Assembly: GCA_903959665.1 (NCBI GenBank)
Contig: CAJBXY010000138.1
Coordinates: 1 to 25,247 of the forward strand
Source: an uncultured Solirubrobacterales bacterium
GTDB taxonomy: Bacteria; Actinomycetota; Thermoleophilia; Solirubrobacterales; Solirubrobacteraceae
Direction of reading: 5' to 3'
DNA length: 25,247 nucleotides
Made by a program: the position numbers and the translations under genes. This document shows, one piece after another, positions 6,789 to 14,071 of the stretch. The notes below the pieces were generated by a model. That model searched no databases and had not been told where the DNA came from. It worked only from the letters and a program-made list of their open reading frames with translations. Numbering within the stretch: position 1 is the stretch's first letter; each line of letters starts with the position of its first letter.

Positions 6789-7217
6789 ATGACGATGAAG
6801 GTCAGTGAAGCGATGAGTGAATCGGTTCTTACTGTCGGCCCAGGTCACACGCTGCGCGAGGTTGCGACGCTGATGGCGGACAGGCACATTGGTTCCGCCG
6901 TAGTACACGACCCAGAGCACCCGGGCCCGGGCATCATTACCGAGCGCGACCTGATGCTCTCGATTGGGGCCGGCGAATCGCCCGACGCGGAGCTCGTTGA
7001 GGCGCACATGGCGAGCGACGTGATCTTCGCCTCACCGGACTGGTCTCTCGACGATGCGGCCGAGGCGATGGTTAACCACGGCTTTCGCCACCTCGTCGTC
7101 GTCAGCGGCGGCGACGTGGCCGGCATGCTCTCGATGCGCGACCTAGTGCGCTGCTACGTCGAGATTGCTTCGGCCGCTGCTGCGGTCGGCGCTTCGGTTG
7201 CTGCTAGCGAGAGTTAG
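6789..7217 (+). CDS. CBS-domain-pair protein
   Basis: A 142-aa cytoplasmic protein built of two CBS motifs, about 6-60 (MSESVLTVGPGHTLREVATL, GIITERDLM) and about 73-130 (ASDVIFASPDWSLDDAAEAM, GMLSMRDLV). The pair should form one Bateman module that binds adenosyl ligands such as AMP, ATP or SAM. An Ala/Ser-rich tail follows. No catalytic domain is attached, so it probably acts by binding a partner. It is divergent from the AraC-type gene, and its TAG stop is shared in the tetranucleotide TTAG with the convergent 74-aa gene. Confidence 0.88.
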   Translation: MTMKVSEAMSESVLTVGPGHTLREVATLMADRHIGSAVVHDPEHPGPGIITERDLMLSIGAGESPDAELVEAHMASDVIFASPDWSLDDAAEAMVNHGFRHLVVVSGGDVAGMLSMRDLVRCYVEIASAAAAVGASVAASES

Positions 7218-7438
7218 TGACCGCTGGGAAGTTCGCCGTGCTCGCGAACCGCGTCGCGGATCCAGCCGTAGATCGCCGCGGCCATGATCAAGAGGCCGAT
7301 CACGCTGAGGTACCACAGATCGAGCACTCCGATCAGCAGTAGCGAAAGGCCGACTGCGATAAGTACAGGCTGAAGGCTGCCGCCCGGAAGGCGGATCTTC
7401 TCTCCGGCCGGTTCGGCGCTGTGCTCTTGCTCGCTCAT
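7214..7438 (-). CDS. 74-aa two-helix membrane protein at the end of the ctaB operon
   Basis: The protein has a polar N-terminus (MSEQEHSAEPAGEKIRLPGG), two hydrophobic helices at about 23-39 and 42-60, and a charged C-terminus. Its ATG overlaps the TGA of the preceding 36-aa gene as ATGA, so translation is coupled. It is the last gene of oxidase operon 2. It could be a small oxidase subunit comparable in position to the actinobacterial subunit IV, although it is shorter and I see no diagnostic motif. Confidence 0.7.
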   Translation of the reverse strand: MSEQEHSAEPAGEKIRLPGGSLQPVLIAVGLSLLLIGVLDLWYLSVIGLLIMAAAIYGWIRDAVREHGELPSGH

Positions 7439-7545
7439 GAGACGTAGAGCGCCGCGGCGACGAAGGAGAGGCCGAACATGACAAAGCCGATTGCTGTTAT
7501 CAGCAGCCCGGCCCGGTTGTTCTTTCTTGCGAGTTTCTTATCCAT
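7435..7545 (-). CDS. 36-aa single-helix membrane protein in the ctaB operon
   Basis: This small gene lies between ctaB and the 74-aa gene. The product begins MDKKLARKNNRAG, a strongly basic head, and continues with one hydrophobic helix (about 14-35) ending in ALYVS. It starts 17 nt after the ctaB stop and overlaps the next gene by ATGA. Size and topology resemble the tiny single-span subunits of some oxidases (for example the 34-aa subunit IIa of Thermus ba3). This is an analogy, not shown homology. Confidence 0.6.
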   Translation of the reverse strand: MDKKLARKNNRAGLLITAIGFVMFGLSFVAAALYVS

Positions 7546-7562
7546 GGGTTCAGTACCGAAGC

Positions 7563-8474
7563 TTACAGCCAGACGTCCGCGACCATCGCTGCGAATAGGG
7601 CCGCGAGGTAGATCAGTGAGAAGAGGTAGAGCTTCAGCGCTGAGGCGCGGTCGGCGCGGCGACGGAGCTGCCAGGCCATCACGATCAGCGTAAGGCCAAG
7701 CCCGAGCGAGACGATCAGATAGGGGACGCCGAGCCCTCCGGCACAGAACGGCAGCTGTGAGACGGCGTAGAGAAGCACCGAATAGAGCAGGATCTGGCGC
7801 CGCGTCTCATCCTCGCCGCGAACCACCGGCAGCATTGGAATCCCTGCCGCCTGGTAGTCGTCCTTCATCAGCAGGCTGAGTGCCCAGAAGTGAGGCGGCG
7901 TCCAGAAGAAGACGATGAAGAAGAGGAAGATCGCCATGCCGCTCAGCGAACCGGTGACGGCGGCCCAGCCAACCAGCGGCGGCACGGCGCCCGCAGCACC
8001 GCCCCAGATGATGTTCTGCCAAGTGTGGCGCTTCAGCAGCATCGTGTAGCCGACCGCGTAGCCGATGAAACCGGCGAACGAGAGAGCAGCGGCCAGCGGG
8101 TTGACGAGCAGCGTCAGCCAAACCAGCGAGGCGACGCCGAGAATCAGGCCGAAGCTGAGCGCTGCGCGTGGCGAAACGCGCCCCGAGGCAACCGGCCGGT
8201 CGGCGGTCCGATCCATCAAGAGATCAACGTCACGGTCGTACCAGTGGTTGATGGCGCCAGAACCTCCGGCCGACATGGCCCCGCCGATCAAGGTTGCGAC
8301 GATCAGCGCGATCGACGGCCGACCGGCGATCAACATTGCCGCCACAGTCGTGAACAGCAGCAGGCTCTGAACCTTCGGCTTCGTCAGCGCGACGTAATCG
8401 CTAACGCGCTGGCGCGCGGCGGAGGGTGCGATCGCCGCCACTGCAGCGTTGTTGCCTGAAACAACCTGGGGCAT
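7563..8474 (-). CDS. ctaB: Protoheme IX farnesyltransferase (heme O synthase)
   Basis: A 303-aa UbiA-superfamily prenyltransferase with about 8-9 membrane helices. The first Asp-rich motif is N76-x3-D80-x3-D84 (NHWYDRDVD), followed by DRTADRPVASG. The second polar loop has MKDDYQAAGIPMLPVVRG, typical of CtaB. The enzyme adds a farnesyl group to heme b to give heme O, the precursor of the heme A used by aa3-type oxidases. It follows ctaD2 after 10 nt; GGAGAT lies upstream of the ATG, at a somewhat long spacing. No ctaA (heme A synthase) is visible in the window. Confidence 0.96.
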   Translation of the reverse strand: MPQVVSGNNAAVAAIAPSAARQRVSDYVALTKPKVQSLLLFTTVAAMLIAGRPSIALIVATLIGGAMSAGGSGAINHWYDRDVDLLMDRTADRPVASGRVSPRAALSFGLILGVASLVWLTLLVNPLAAALSFAGFIGYAVGYTMLLKRHTWQNIIWGGAAGAVPPLVGWAAVTGSLSGMAIFLFFIVFFWTPPHFWALSLLMKDDYQAAGIPMLPVVRGEDETRRQILLYSVLLYAVSQLPFCAGGLGVPYLIVSLGLGLTLIVMAWQLRRRADRASALKLYLFSLIYLAALFAAMVADVWL

Positions 8475-8484
8475 CGCGGGCGCC

Positions 8485-10179
8485 CTAATCTCCGGCCGCT
8501 ACGCCGGCCTCTTCGCCGACGCGGTCTTGGCGCTCGATCTGGCGGCGGATGTCCTGCATCGGCTCGACCGAGCGCACGCGCGGCACGACGTCGAAGTTGT
8601 TGACCGGGGGAGGAGAGGGGGTGAACCACTCGAGCGTGTTGCCCCGCCACGGGTCAGGGCCCGATTTGGCGCCGCTCCGGAGGCTCTGGACGACATTGAT
8701 GATCGTCAGCAGCACGCCGAGCGCGAGGATGAACGAGCCGATCGTCGAGATCATGTTGTAGGTGCCGAGGTTGTTGACGTCGGCGTACTCATAGACGCGC
8801 CGAGGCATGCCGCTCAGGCCGGCCGAGTGTTGGATCAAGAAGGTGATCCAGAAGCCGCCGAGCGTCAGCGCGAAGCTGACCTTGCCGAGCTTTTCGTTCA
8901 TCATCCGGCCGGTCATCTTCGGGAACCAGTAGTAGAGCCCAGCCATCATCGCGAAGACGGCGCCGCCGACGATTGTGTAGTGGAAGTGGGCGACTACGAA
9001 GTAGGTGTCATGGAGCTGCCAGTCGACCGGGAATGTGGCGAGGAAGATGCCGGTGATGCCGCCGAGCAGGAAGGTTGCAAGGAAGCCGACTGAATAGAGC
9101 ATCGCGACCGGGAACTCGATCGAGCCACGCCACATCGTGAAGATCCAGTTGAAGATCTTGACGCCGGTTGGGATCGCCACAAGGTAGGTGCCGAGCATGA
9201 AGAAGATCAAGAGGAAGAACGGCAGCGGCACGGTGAACATGTGGTGCGCCCAAACGAGCGTGCCGATCACGGCGATTCCGAGCGTCGCGGCGACGATCGC
9301 CTTATAGCCGAAGATCGGTTTGCGCGAGAAGACCGGGAGGACCTCGGAGATAACGCCAAATCCTGGAAGTACGAGGATGTAAACCTCGGGGTGGCCGAAG
9401 AACCAGAAAAGGTGCTGCCAGAGCAGCGGGGAGCCGCCGTTGGTCGGGTCGTAGAAGTGGGTGCCAAAGTGCCTGTCGGTAAGCAGCAGCGTTACCGCGC
9501 CGGCGATCACTGGGATCGAGATGATCAGCAGGATTGCCTGCGTCAGCATCGTCCAGACGAAGAGCGGCACGCGGCCCCAGCTCATCCCCGGAGCGCGCAT
9601 GTTGGTGATCGTGACGAAGATGTTGAGCGCCCCTATGAACGACGCGACGCCGGTGAGGTGGACGAGGAAGATCCACGAGTCAACGCCGTTGGAGGGTGAG
9701 AAGGCGGTCTCTGAGAGCGGCGCGTAACAGGTCCAGCCGCACTCGGCGGGGCTGAAGAGCAGCGAACCGTAGAAGACGACTCCGCCGGCGATGAAGAGCC
9801 AGAGCGAGAGCGCGTTGAGCTTCGGGAAGGCCATGTCGCGGGCACCGATCATCAGCGGCACGAGGTAGTTAGCGAAGCCGGCGATCATCGGCATCAGGAA
9901 GAGGAAGACCATCGTCGTGCCGTGCATCGTGAAGAGCGCGTTGTAGGTCTGCGGAGAGAGCAGCGTGTTGTCAGGAACTGCGAGCTGCAGACGGATCAGC
10001 AGCGCCTCGACGCCGCCGAGAACGAGAAAGACCCACGAGGCGACGATGTACATGATCCCGATCCGCTTGTGATCGGTGCTGGTGAGCCATGAGAGCCAGC
10101 CGCTAGGCCGAGGCGCGGCCGAATTGGTGACGATCTCCGGGATGCCGGGCTTTGTCGGGGTTGCGGTGGTAGTAGTCAT
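8485..10179 (-). CDS. ctaD: Cytochrome c oxidase subunit I, A1-type (GHPEVY)
   Basis: A 564-aa catalytic subunit with the usual 12-helix layout. Ligands are His86 (heme a), His263 and Tyr267 (CuB with the cross-linked Tyr), His312-His313 (CuB), His398 (heme a3) and His400 (heme a). Glu265 in GHPEVY is the proton-gating residue of A1-family oxidases. Asp115 at the D-channel mouth and Lys341 of the K-channel are also present. The core starts at STDHKRIG after a short disordered head, without the two extra helices of the other subunit I. The C-terminal tail is polar. It lies 7 nt after ctaC2 and 10 nt before ctaB. Confidence 0.97.
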   Translation of the reverse strand: MTTTTATPTKPGIPEIVTNSAAPRPSGWLSWLTSTDHKRIGIMYIVASWVFLVLGGVEALLIRLQLAVPDNTLLSPQTYNALFTMHGTTMVFLFLMPMIAGFANYLVPLMIGARDMAFPKLNALSLWLFIAGGVVFYGSLLFSPAECGWTCYAPLSETAFSPSNGVDSWIFLVHLTGVASFIGALNIFVTITNMRAPGMSWGRVPLFVWTMLTQAILLIISIPVIAGAVTLLLTDRHFGTHFYDPTNGGSPLLWQHLFWFFGHPEVYILVLPGFGVISEVLPVFSRKPIFGYKAIVAATLGIAVIGTLVWAHHMFTVPLPFFLLIFFMLGTYLVAIPTGVKIFNWIFTMWRGSIEFPVAMLYSVGFLATFLLGGITGIFLATFPVDWQLHDTYFVVAHFHYTIVGGAVFAMMAGLYYWFPKMTGRMMNEKLGKVSFALTLGGFWITFLIQHSAGLSGMPRRVYEYADVNNLGTYNMISTIGSFILALGVLLTIINVVQSLRSGAKSGPDPWRGNTLEWFTPSPPPVNNFDVVPRVRSVEPMQDIRRQIERQDRVGEEAGVAAGD

Positions 10180-10186
10180 CTGCTGA

Positions 10187-11428
10187 TCACTTTCCGTTTA
10201 CAGCTTCGTCGATGTATTGAACGAGCGCGTCAAGCTGGGCTTTCGTCAACGATGTGCCGTAGTTGGCAGGCATGATGTTGGCCGCGTAGCCCTTCGAGAT
10301 CACCTTGTTCGGGTAGAGCGTTGAGGCTTTGATCATTGCTGCGCTCTGCCCCTTGAGGACGACGTCGAGGTTGGGCCCGACGGCGGCCTTCGTGCCGGCG
10401 GCCCCGAGCGTGTGGCAGGAGCCGCAGGCGAGGGCGCCGGTGGCAGGAACGCCGGCGACGAAGATCTTCTTCCCATCGGCGGCCGCTACAGGGGCCGCCG
10501 CGGCCGGGCTTTCGCTCGTCGGCGCCGTCTTGAGCGCCGCCGCGTCTTTGGCGATGAGCTTGTTGCGGGCCGCCGCAGCCTCCTTTTCGGAGGTCAAAAT
10601 CGCCGCCTTCTGACCGGCGTACCAGAGCTTGAACTCGTCCGGAGAGACGGCCTTGACTGAGGCGATCATCGTTGCGTGGCCGCGGCCACAGAGCTCGGCG
10701 CACTGGCCTTTGTAGACGCCCGGCTCCGAGATCTTGAACCAGGTGTAGTTGGTGTACCCGGGAACGGCGTCAAACTTTCCGCCGAGCTCGGGGATCCACC
10801 AAGAGTGCTGAACATCGAGCGCGCGGATGCTCAGGCTGACCGTCGTGTTGGTCGGCACGACCATCTGTTCATAAGAGAAGACGTTGTTGAGGTTGTTGGT
10901 GTCGGTGTCGGCGTAGGTGTAGCGCCAGAGGTACTGCTGGCCGTTGACGTCAATGTTCAGCGAGCGGCCGTTCGGCGGTAGCGAAGGCTTCGCTGGCCCG
11001 CTATTGAAGGCGACGTTCTTCGGCGTTGAGAGCCCGCTGGCGCTGGAGTTGGGCGGGTTTTTGATCTGGTCGAGCTTGAGGAACGTGACGACCGAGATCA
11101 GCACCAGCAGCAGCGCGGCGCCGACCGTCCAGCCGACCTCGAGGCGGTTGTTGCCGTGAACTCGAACGGCAACCGCGCCCTTGCTCGAGCGGTACTTGAG
11201 CACCGTCCAAATCAACAGACCGCCGACGCCGAAGAAGACGACGCAGCCGAATCCGAAGATCCAAAGGTAGAGCGAACGGATTCCCTCGGCGTTTGGCGTG
11301 CCACCGCCGGATTGAGGCGCGATGAAGTCGGCGAAGGAGGCGGAAGCGGGCAGCAGCAACGCAGCGATCAGAACGATCCCGAAGAGGATGCTGTTCTTGG
11401 CTGGCCGGAAGGAGGTCGAGGGGCGCAC
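10187..11428 (-). CDS. ctaC: Cytochrome c oxidase subunit II fused to cytochrome c
   Basis: A 413-aa protein with a signal-like first helix (about 12-33), two membrane helices (about 52-77 and 97-117), then a CuA domain with His208, Cys243, Glu245, Cys247, His251 and Met254 (CAELCGRGHATM). An Ala-rich linker (about 275-317) leads to a cytochrome c domain with CGSCH (Cys335, Cys338, His339) and likely axial Met386 (IMPANY). I chose GTG at 11428 because the longer frame enters the upstream crotonase gene; TTG at 11440 is an alternative. This is the first gene of oxidase operon 2. The cytochrome domain closely resembles that of the other CtaC (FVAGxPATGAxACGxCHTL in both), suggesting duplication. 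Confidence 0.95.
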   Translation of the reverse strand: MRPSTSFRPAKNSILFGIVLIAALLLPASASFADFIAPQSGGGTPNAEGIRSLYLWIFGFGCVVFFGVGGLLIWTVLKYRSSKGAVAVRVHGNNRLEVGWTVGAALLLVLISVVTFLKLDQIKNPPNSSASGLSTPKNVAFNSGPAKPSLPPNGRSLNIDVNGQQYLWRYTYADTDTNNLNNVFSYEQMVVPTNTTVSLSIRALDVQHSWWIPELGGKFDAVPGYTNYTWFKISEPGVYKGQCAELCGRGHATMIASVKAVSPDEFKLWYAGQKAAILTSEKEAAAARNKLIAKDAAALKTAPTSESPAAAAPVAAADGKKIFVAGVPATGALACGSCHTLGAAGTKAAVGPNLDVVLKGQSAAMIKASTLYPNKVISKGYAANIMPANYGTSLTKAQLDALVQYIDEAVNGK

Positions 11429-11439
11429 GGGGGAAGCCA

Positions 11440-11445
11440 ATCCTA
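11440..11445 (-). promoter_or_regulatory. -10-like TAGGAT before ctaC2 (operon 2)
   Basis: The stretch TTTATAGGAT contains TAGGAT, which ends 11 nt before the GTG at 11428 (TATAGG, two bases earlier, is an alternative register). This gives at most a few bases of leader and marks a separate promoter for operon 2 downstream of the crotonase gene. Confidence 0.35.
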
Positions 11446-11474
11446 TAAAGGAATCGGACGGGAGGAGGCGCGCC

Positions 11475-12296
11475 TTAGCGCCCAGTAAAAGAAGTCGCTC
11501 GCTTTTGGACGAAGGCGAGCACGCCTTCGGCGAAGTCCGAGCTGCCTGCCATCTCCTGTTGGATCGATGCTTCCAGTGCCAGCTGGTCGTCAAGCGGGCC
11601 GAAGATCCAGTGGTTCAGCTGGCGCTTGGAGCCGGCGTAGGAGCGGGTCGGCCCGCCCGCCAGACGCCCTGAGAGCTTCTCGATCTCAGCATCAAACGTT
11701 TCAGCTTCAATGACCCCATTGATCAAACCCCAATCGGCGGCCTTGGCGGCGTCGATGCGCTCGCCGAGCATCGCCATCTCGGTTGCTCGCGTAAGCCCGA
11801 TCCGTGCCGGGATCAAGGCCGACGACCCGCCGTCGGGGACAAGGCCGATGTTGACGAAGGCCAACAGGAAGTAGGCGTTCTCAGTTGCGTAGACGAGGTC
11901 GGCGCAGAGCGCGAGCGAGAGGCCAACGCCGACGCAAGGCCCCTGCACGGCGCTGATGACCGGCTTCGGCAGTCGGCGCAGCCCGGTGATCACCGGGTGG
12001 TAACGCTCGTGTAAGGAACGCTCAAGGTCGGGGAGCCCATCTTCTTTAGTCAGGCCGCCGCCGGCGCCGTCTTTGAGGTCGGCGCCGGAACAGAAGGCTC
12101 TGCCGGCGGCTCCAATCACGACGGCACGGATCTCATCATCGTCGCGGACTGTTTCGTAGGCGGCGAACAGATCGCTGCTCATCTGCCCGTTCCAAGCGTT
12201 CAGCGAATCGGGCCGGTTCAGTTCGATCTTCGCCGCGGCTCCAGCGCGGAGCAGATTTACGGTCTCAAATTCGGTCTCAATCTCAAACACGTCCAT
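11475..12296 (-). CDS. Enoyl-CoA hydratase/isomerase (crotonase) family protein
   Basis: A 273-aa cytoplasmic protein with crotonase hallmarks: AFCSGADL at 67-74 (oxyanion hole and CoA binding), the GPCVGVGLSLALCADLVYA segment at 119-137, and GLVPDGGSS at 151-159. Both glutamates of classical enoyl-CoA hydratase seem to be missing, while Asp155 is kept as in PaaG-type members. An isomerase or other acyl-CoA reaction is therefore as likely as hydration. It is divergent from the C26 hydrolase gene. Family is certain; substrate is not. Confidence 0.9.
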   Translation of the reverse strand: MDVFEIETEFETVNLLRAGAAAKIELNRPDSLNAWNGQMSSDLFAAYETVRDDDEIRAVVIGAAGRAFCSGADLKDGAGGGLTKEDGLPDLERSLHERYHPVITGLRRLPKPVISAVQGPCVGVGLSLALCADLVYATENAYFLLAFVNIGLVPDGGSSALIPARIGLTRATEMAMLGERIDAAKAADWGLINGVIEAETFDAEIEKLSGRLAGGPTRSYAGSKRQLNHWIFGPLDDQLALEASIQQEMAGSSDFAEGVLAFVQKRATSFTGR

Positions 12297-12302
12297 CGAC
12301 CC

Positions 12303-12308
12303 ATCCTA
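12303..12308 (-). promoter_or_regulatory. -10-like TAGGAT before the crotonase gene
   Basis: TAGGAT ends 6 nt before the ATG at 12296, with no Shine-Dalgarno. Confidence 0.45.
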
Positions 12309-12339
12309 TGTATTCGAGGCAGGAATCGGGCTGTGGCTC

Positions 12340-12345
12340 TAGCCT
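12340..12345 (+). promoter_or_regulatory. -10-like TAGCCT before the C26 hydrolase gene
   Basis: TAGCCT ends 7 nt before the ATG at 12353 and supports that start over the upstream in-frame ATG at 12308. Confidence 0.4.
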
Positions 12346-12352
12346 TGCGCCG

Positions 12353-13069
12353 ATGGCCGACCGACGACCACTGATCGCGATCAGCTCCTACGTTGAGCAG
12401 GCTCGCTGGAGCCTTTGGGATACGGAGGCTGCGCTGGTGCCACAGCTTTTCGTCGATGCGGTTCAGCGGGCCGGTGGTTTTGCGCTGCTGCTGCCACCCG
12501 ACGCCTCGTTCGCCGACGGTGGTGCCGAGCAGGTTCTCGCCGCCGTTGACGGGTTGTTGCTGACCGGCGGGCCCGATGTAGATGCTTCGCTATACGGAGC
12601 GCAGCCTGCCCCAGAGCATGAAGGCTCGCGGATTGAACGCGATCGGAGCGAGCTGGCACTGATTAGCGCCGCGATCGCGCTCGATCTGCCGCTGCTGGCC
12701 GTCTGTCGCGGAATGCAGCTTCTGAACGTTGCGCGCGGAGGAACATTGATCCAGGACCTGCCCTCATACCACCGCCCGAACCCCGGCTCGTTTGAAGGCA
12801 GCGAGCACGATGTTCGCCTTGCCGAGGGCTCGCTAGCGGCAGCGGTCACAGGTGAACTGCTCCACTCGGCGATGCAGCACCATCATCAGGGAGTTGATCG
12901 CATCGGTGAGGGGCTAACGGTCACCGCTTGGGCCGCCGACGACGATTTTCCCGAAGCGATCGAGCTTGCCGACCGCCGCTTTGTGCTCGGCGTCCAGTGG
13001 CACCCCGAGGCCGACCCGAGCAGCCCGGTTATTGGTTCGTTCGTCCGCGCTTGCGGCGAAGGCCTCTAG
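12353..13069 (+). CDS. Gamma-glutamyl hydrolase-type peptidase C26 (PuuD-like)
   Basis: A 238-aa class I glutamine-amidotransferase fold protein with nucleophile Cys118 in AVCRGMQLLNVARGG, His217 and Glu219 in GVQWHPEA, and the LTGGPDVDASLY loop at 70-81. The MQHHHQGVD segment at 174-182 is typical of PuuD-like gamma-glutamyl-GABA hydrolases. The family cleaves gamma-glutamyl amides, for example in putrescine breakdown or glutamine-polyamine recycling. No other puu gene is nearby, so the substrate is open. Its TAG stop shares CTAG with the convergent epimerase gene. Confidence 0.9.
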   Translation: MADRRPLIAISSYVEQARWSLWDTEAALVPQLFVDAVQRAGGFALLLPPDASFADGGAEQVLAAVDGLLLTGGPDVDASLYGAQPAPEHEGSRIERDRSELALISAAIALDLPLLAVCRGMQLLNVARGGTLIQDLPSYHRPNPGSFEGSEHDVRLAEGSLAAAVTGELLHSAMQHHHQGVDRIGEGLTVTAWAADDDFPEAIELADRRFVLGVQWHPEADPSSPVIGSFVRACGEGL

Positions 13070-14046
13070 TCGAGCAGGCCTTCGGCGCGCAGCCAAAGTT
13101 CGGTCCGCCGCATTCCCTCATCGAAATCAACCTTCGGCTCCCAGCCGAGCAGCTCGCTGGCCCTCCTGTTCGGGTAGGTCGCCTGCCGTGAGACGTAACG
13201 GATCGCTTCGCGGCTAACGCTCGGCTGCGTGCCGCGCAGCTTGGCGACCAGCTCCGAAGCTAGAGCGACAGCTTCGATCACCGCTGCCGGAGCTGTCCGC
13301 ACCTTTTTCTGGCCAAGCATCTGCGCGTAGCGACCGAAGAACTCCGCGGTTGTGATCGGAACACCGTCCCAGGCTGTGACCGCCTGGCCGGCGGCGGCTT
13401 CGCTTTCCAGCGCGCGGATGATGCAGTCGACGAGGTCGTCGATGTAGACCAGCGTCATCAGCGCGTCGCCCTTCCCCGGCAGGGCAAACGTTCCTGCGCG
13501 GAGCGCCTCGATTGGACGGATCGCCCAGGGAACCGAGCCGGGGCCGTAGACGTCGCCGGGCCTGACCACGGCAGCGCCTCGTCTGAGCGCGAGGTAGTCG
13601 GAGGCTGCCTTGGTATCGGCGTACGGGGCCCCTGTGGCGCGCGGCGCGGCCGCTTCTTCAAGGTCGCTACTGAACTCATAGCCCCAGCTGGCGACCGATG
13701 AGAGGTGGGCGATCCGCTCGATGCCGGCGTTCTGTGCTGCGTCAAAAACCGAGCAGCTACCGCGCACATTGACGTCGATGAACTGCTCCATCGAACCCCA
13801 GTCGCCGACGATCGCTGCGGTGTGGATAAGCCCGCCGCAGCCGGCGAGCGCATTGGCCATGGCCTCGGTGTCGAGCACGTCGGCGGCAACAAAGCGCGCG
13901 CCGGTCGCCTCGACTCCGCCACGCCTGTCGGCGCGCACGTCGACCCCCACGACCTGCGCGCCTTCGCGAGCCAGTCGTTGGCAGAGCGCCTCACCGATGA
14001 AGCCGCCGGCTCCTGTGACTGCGATTGTTTGCCCGCCGAGCTGCAC
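13066..14046 (-). CDS. NAD(P)-dependent epimerase/dehydratase (extended SDR)
   Basis: A 326-aa Rossmann protein with TGAGGFIG (11-18) for NAD(P) binding, the active-site Ser region HLSSVAS (114-120) and Tyr142-x3-Lys146 (PYADTKAAS). The later RPGDVYGPG loop (162-170) is typical of sugar-nucleotide epimerases and 3-beta-hydroxysteroid dehydrogenase-like members. I use GTG 14046 because longer frames run into the divergent gene and a TANNNT hexamer lies 6 nt upstream. The next gene over is a lipid-type PAP2 enzyme. The substrate cannot be read from the sequence. Confidence 0.88.
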   Translation of the reverse strand: MQLGGQTIAVTGAGGFIGEALCQRLAREGAQVVGVDVRADRRGGVEATGARFVAADVLDTEAMANALAGCGGLIHTAAIVGDWGSMEQFIDVNVRGSCSVFDAAQNAGIERIAHLSSVASWGYEFSSDLEEAAAPRATGAPYADTKAASDYLALRRGAAVVRPGDVYGPGSVPWAIRPIEALRAGTFALPGKGDALMTLVYIDDLVDCIIRALESEAAAGQAVTAWDGVPITTAEFFGRYAQMLGQKKVRTAPAAVIEAVALASELVAKLRGTQPSVSREAIRYVSRQATYPNRRASELLGWEPKVDFDEGMRRTELWLRAEGLLD

Positions 14047-14052
14047 CCTCCA

Positions 14053-14062
14053 ACCGTATACT
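14053..14062. promoter_or_regulatory. Overlapping divergent -10 elements
   Basis: On the plus strand TATACT (14057-14062) ends 9 nt before the TTG at 14072. On the minus strand TACGGT (14058-14053) ends 6 nt before the GTG at 14046. Both share the same few bases, so the two promoters would exclude each other. Confidence 0.4.
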
Positions 14063-14071
14063 GCGCCAACC

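Noticed and set aside
8449..9699. Plus-strand open frames opposite ctaD2
   Set aside because: Same antisense effect; composition is unlike a real protein and no start signals are seen.
11429..11593. Extended N-terminus of CtaC2 from an upstream ATG
   Set aside because: It would overlap the crotonase coding region, and the added residues look like translated antisense sequence. GTG 11428 gives a normal signal-like start.
13721..14071. Extended N-terminus of the PAP2 protein
   Set aside because: The region is antisense to the clear Rossmann domain of the epimerase gene and has a Ser/Pro/Thr-rich shadow composition.
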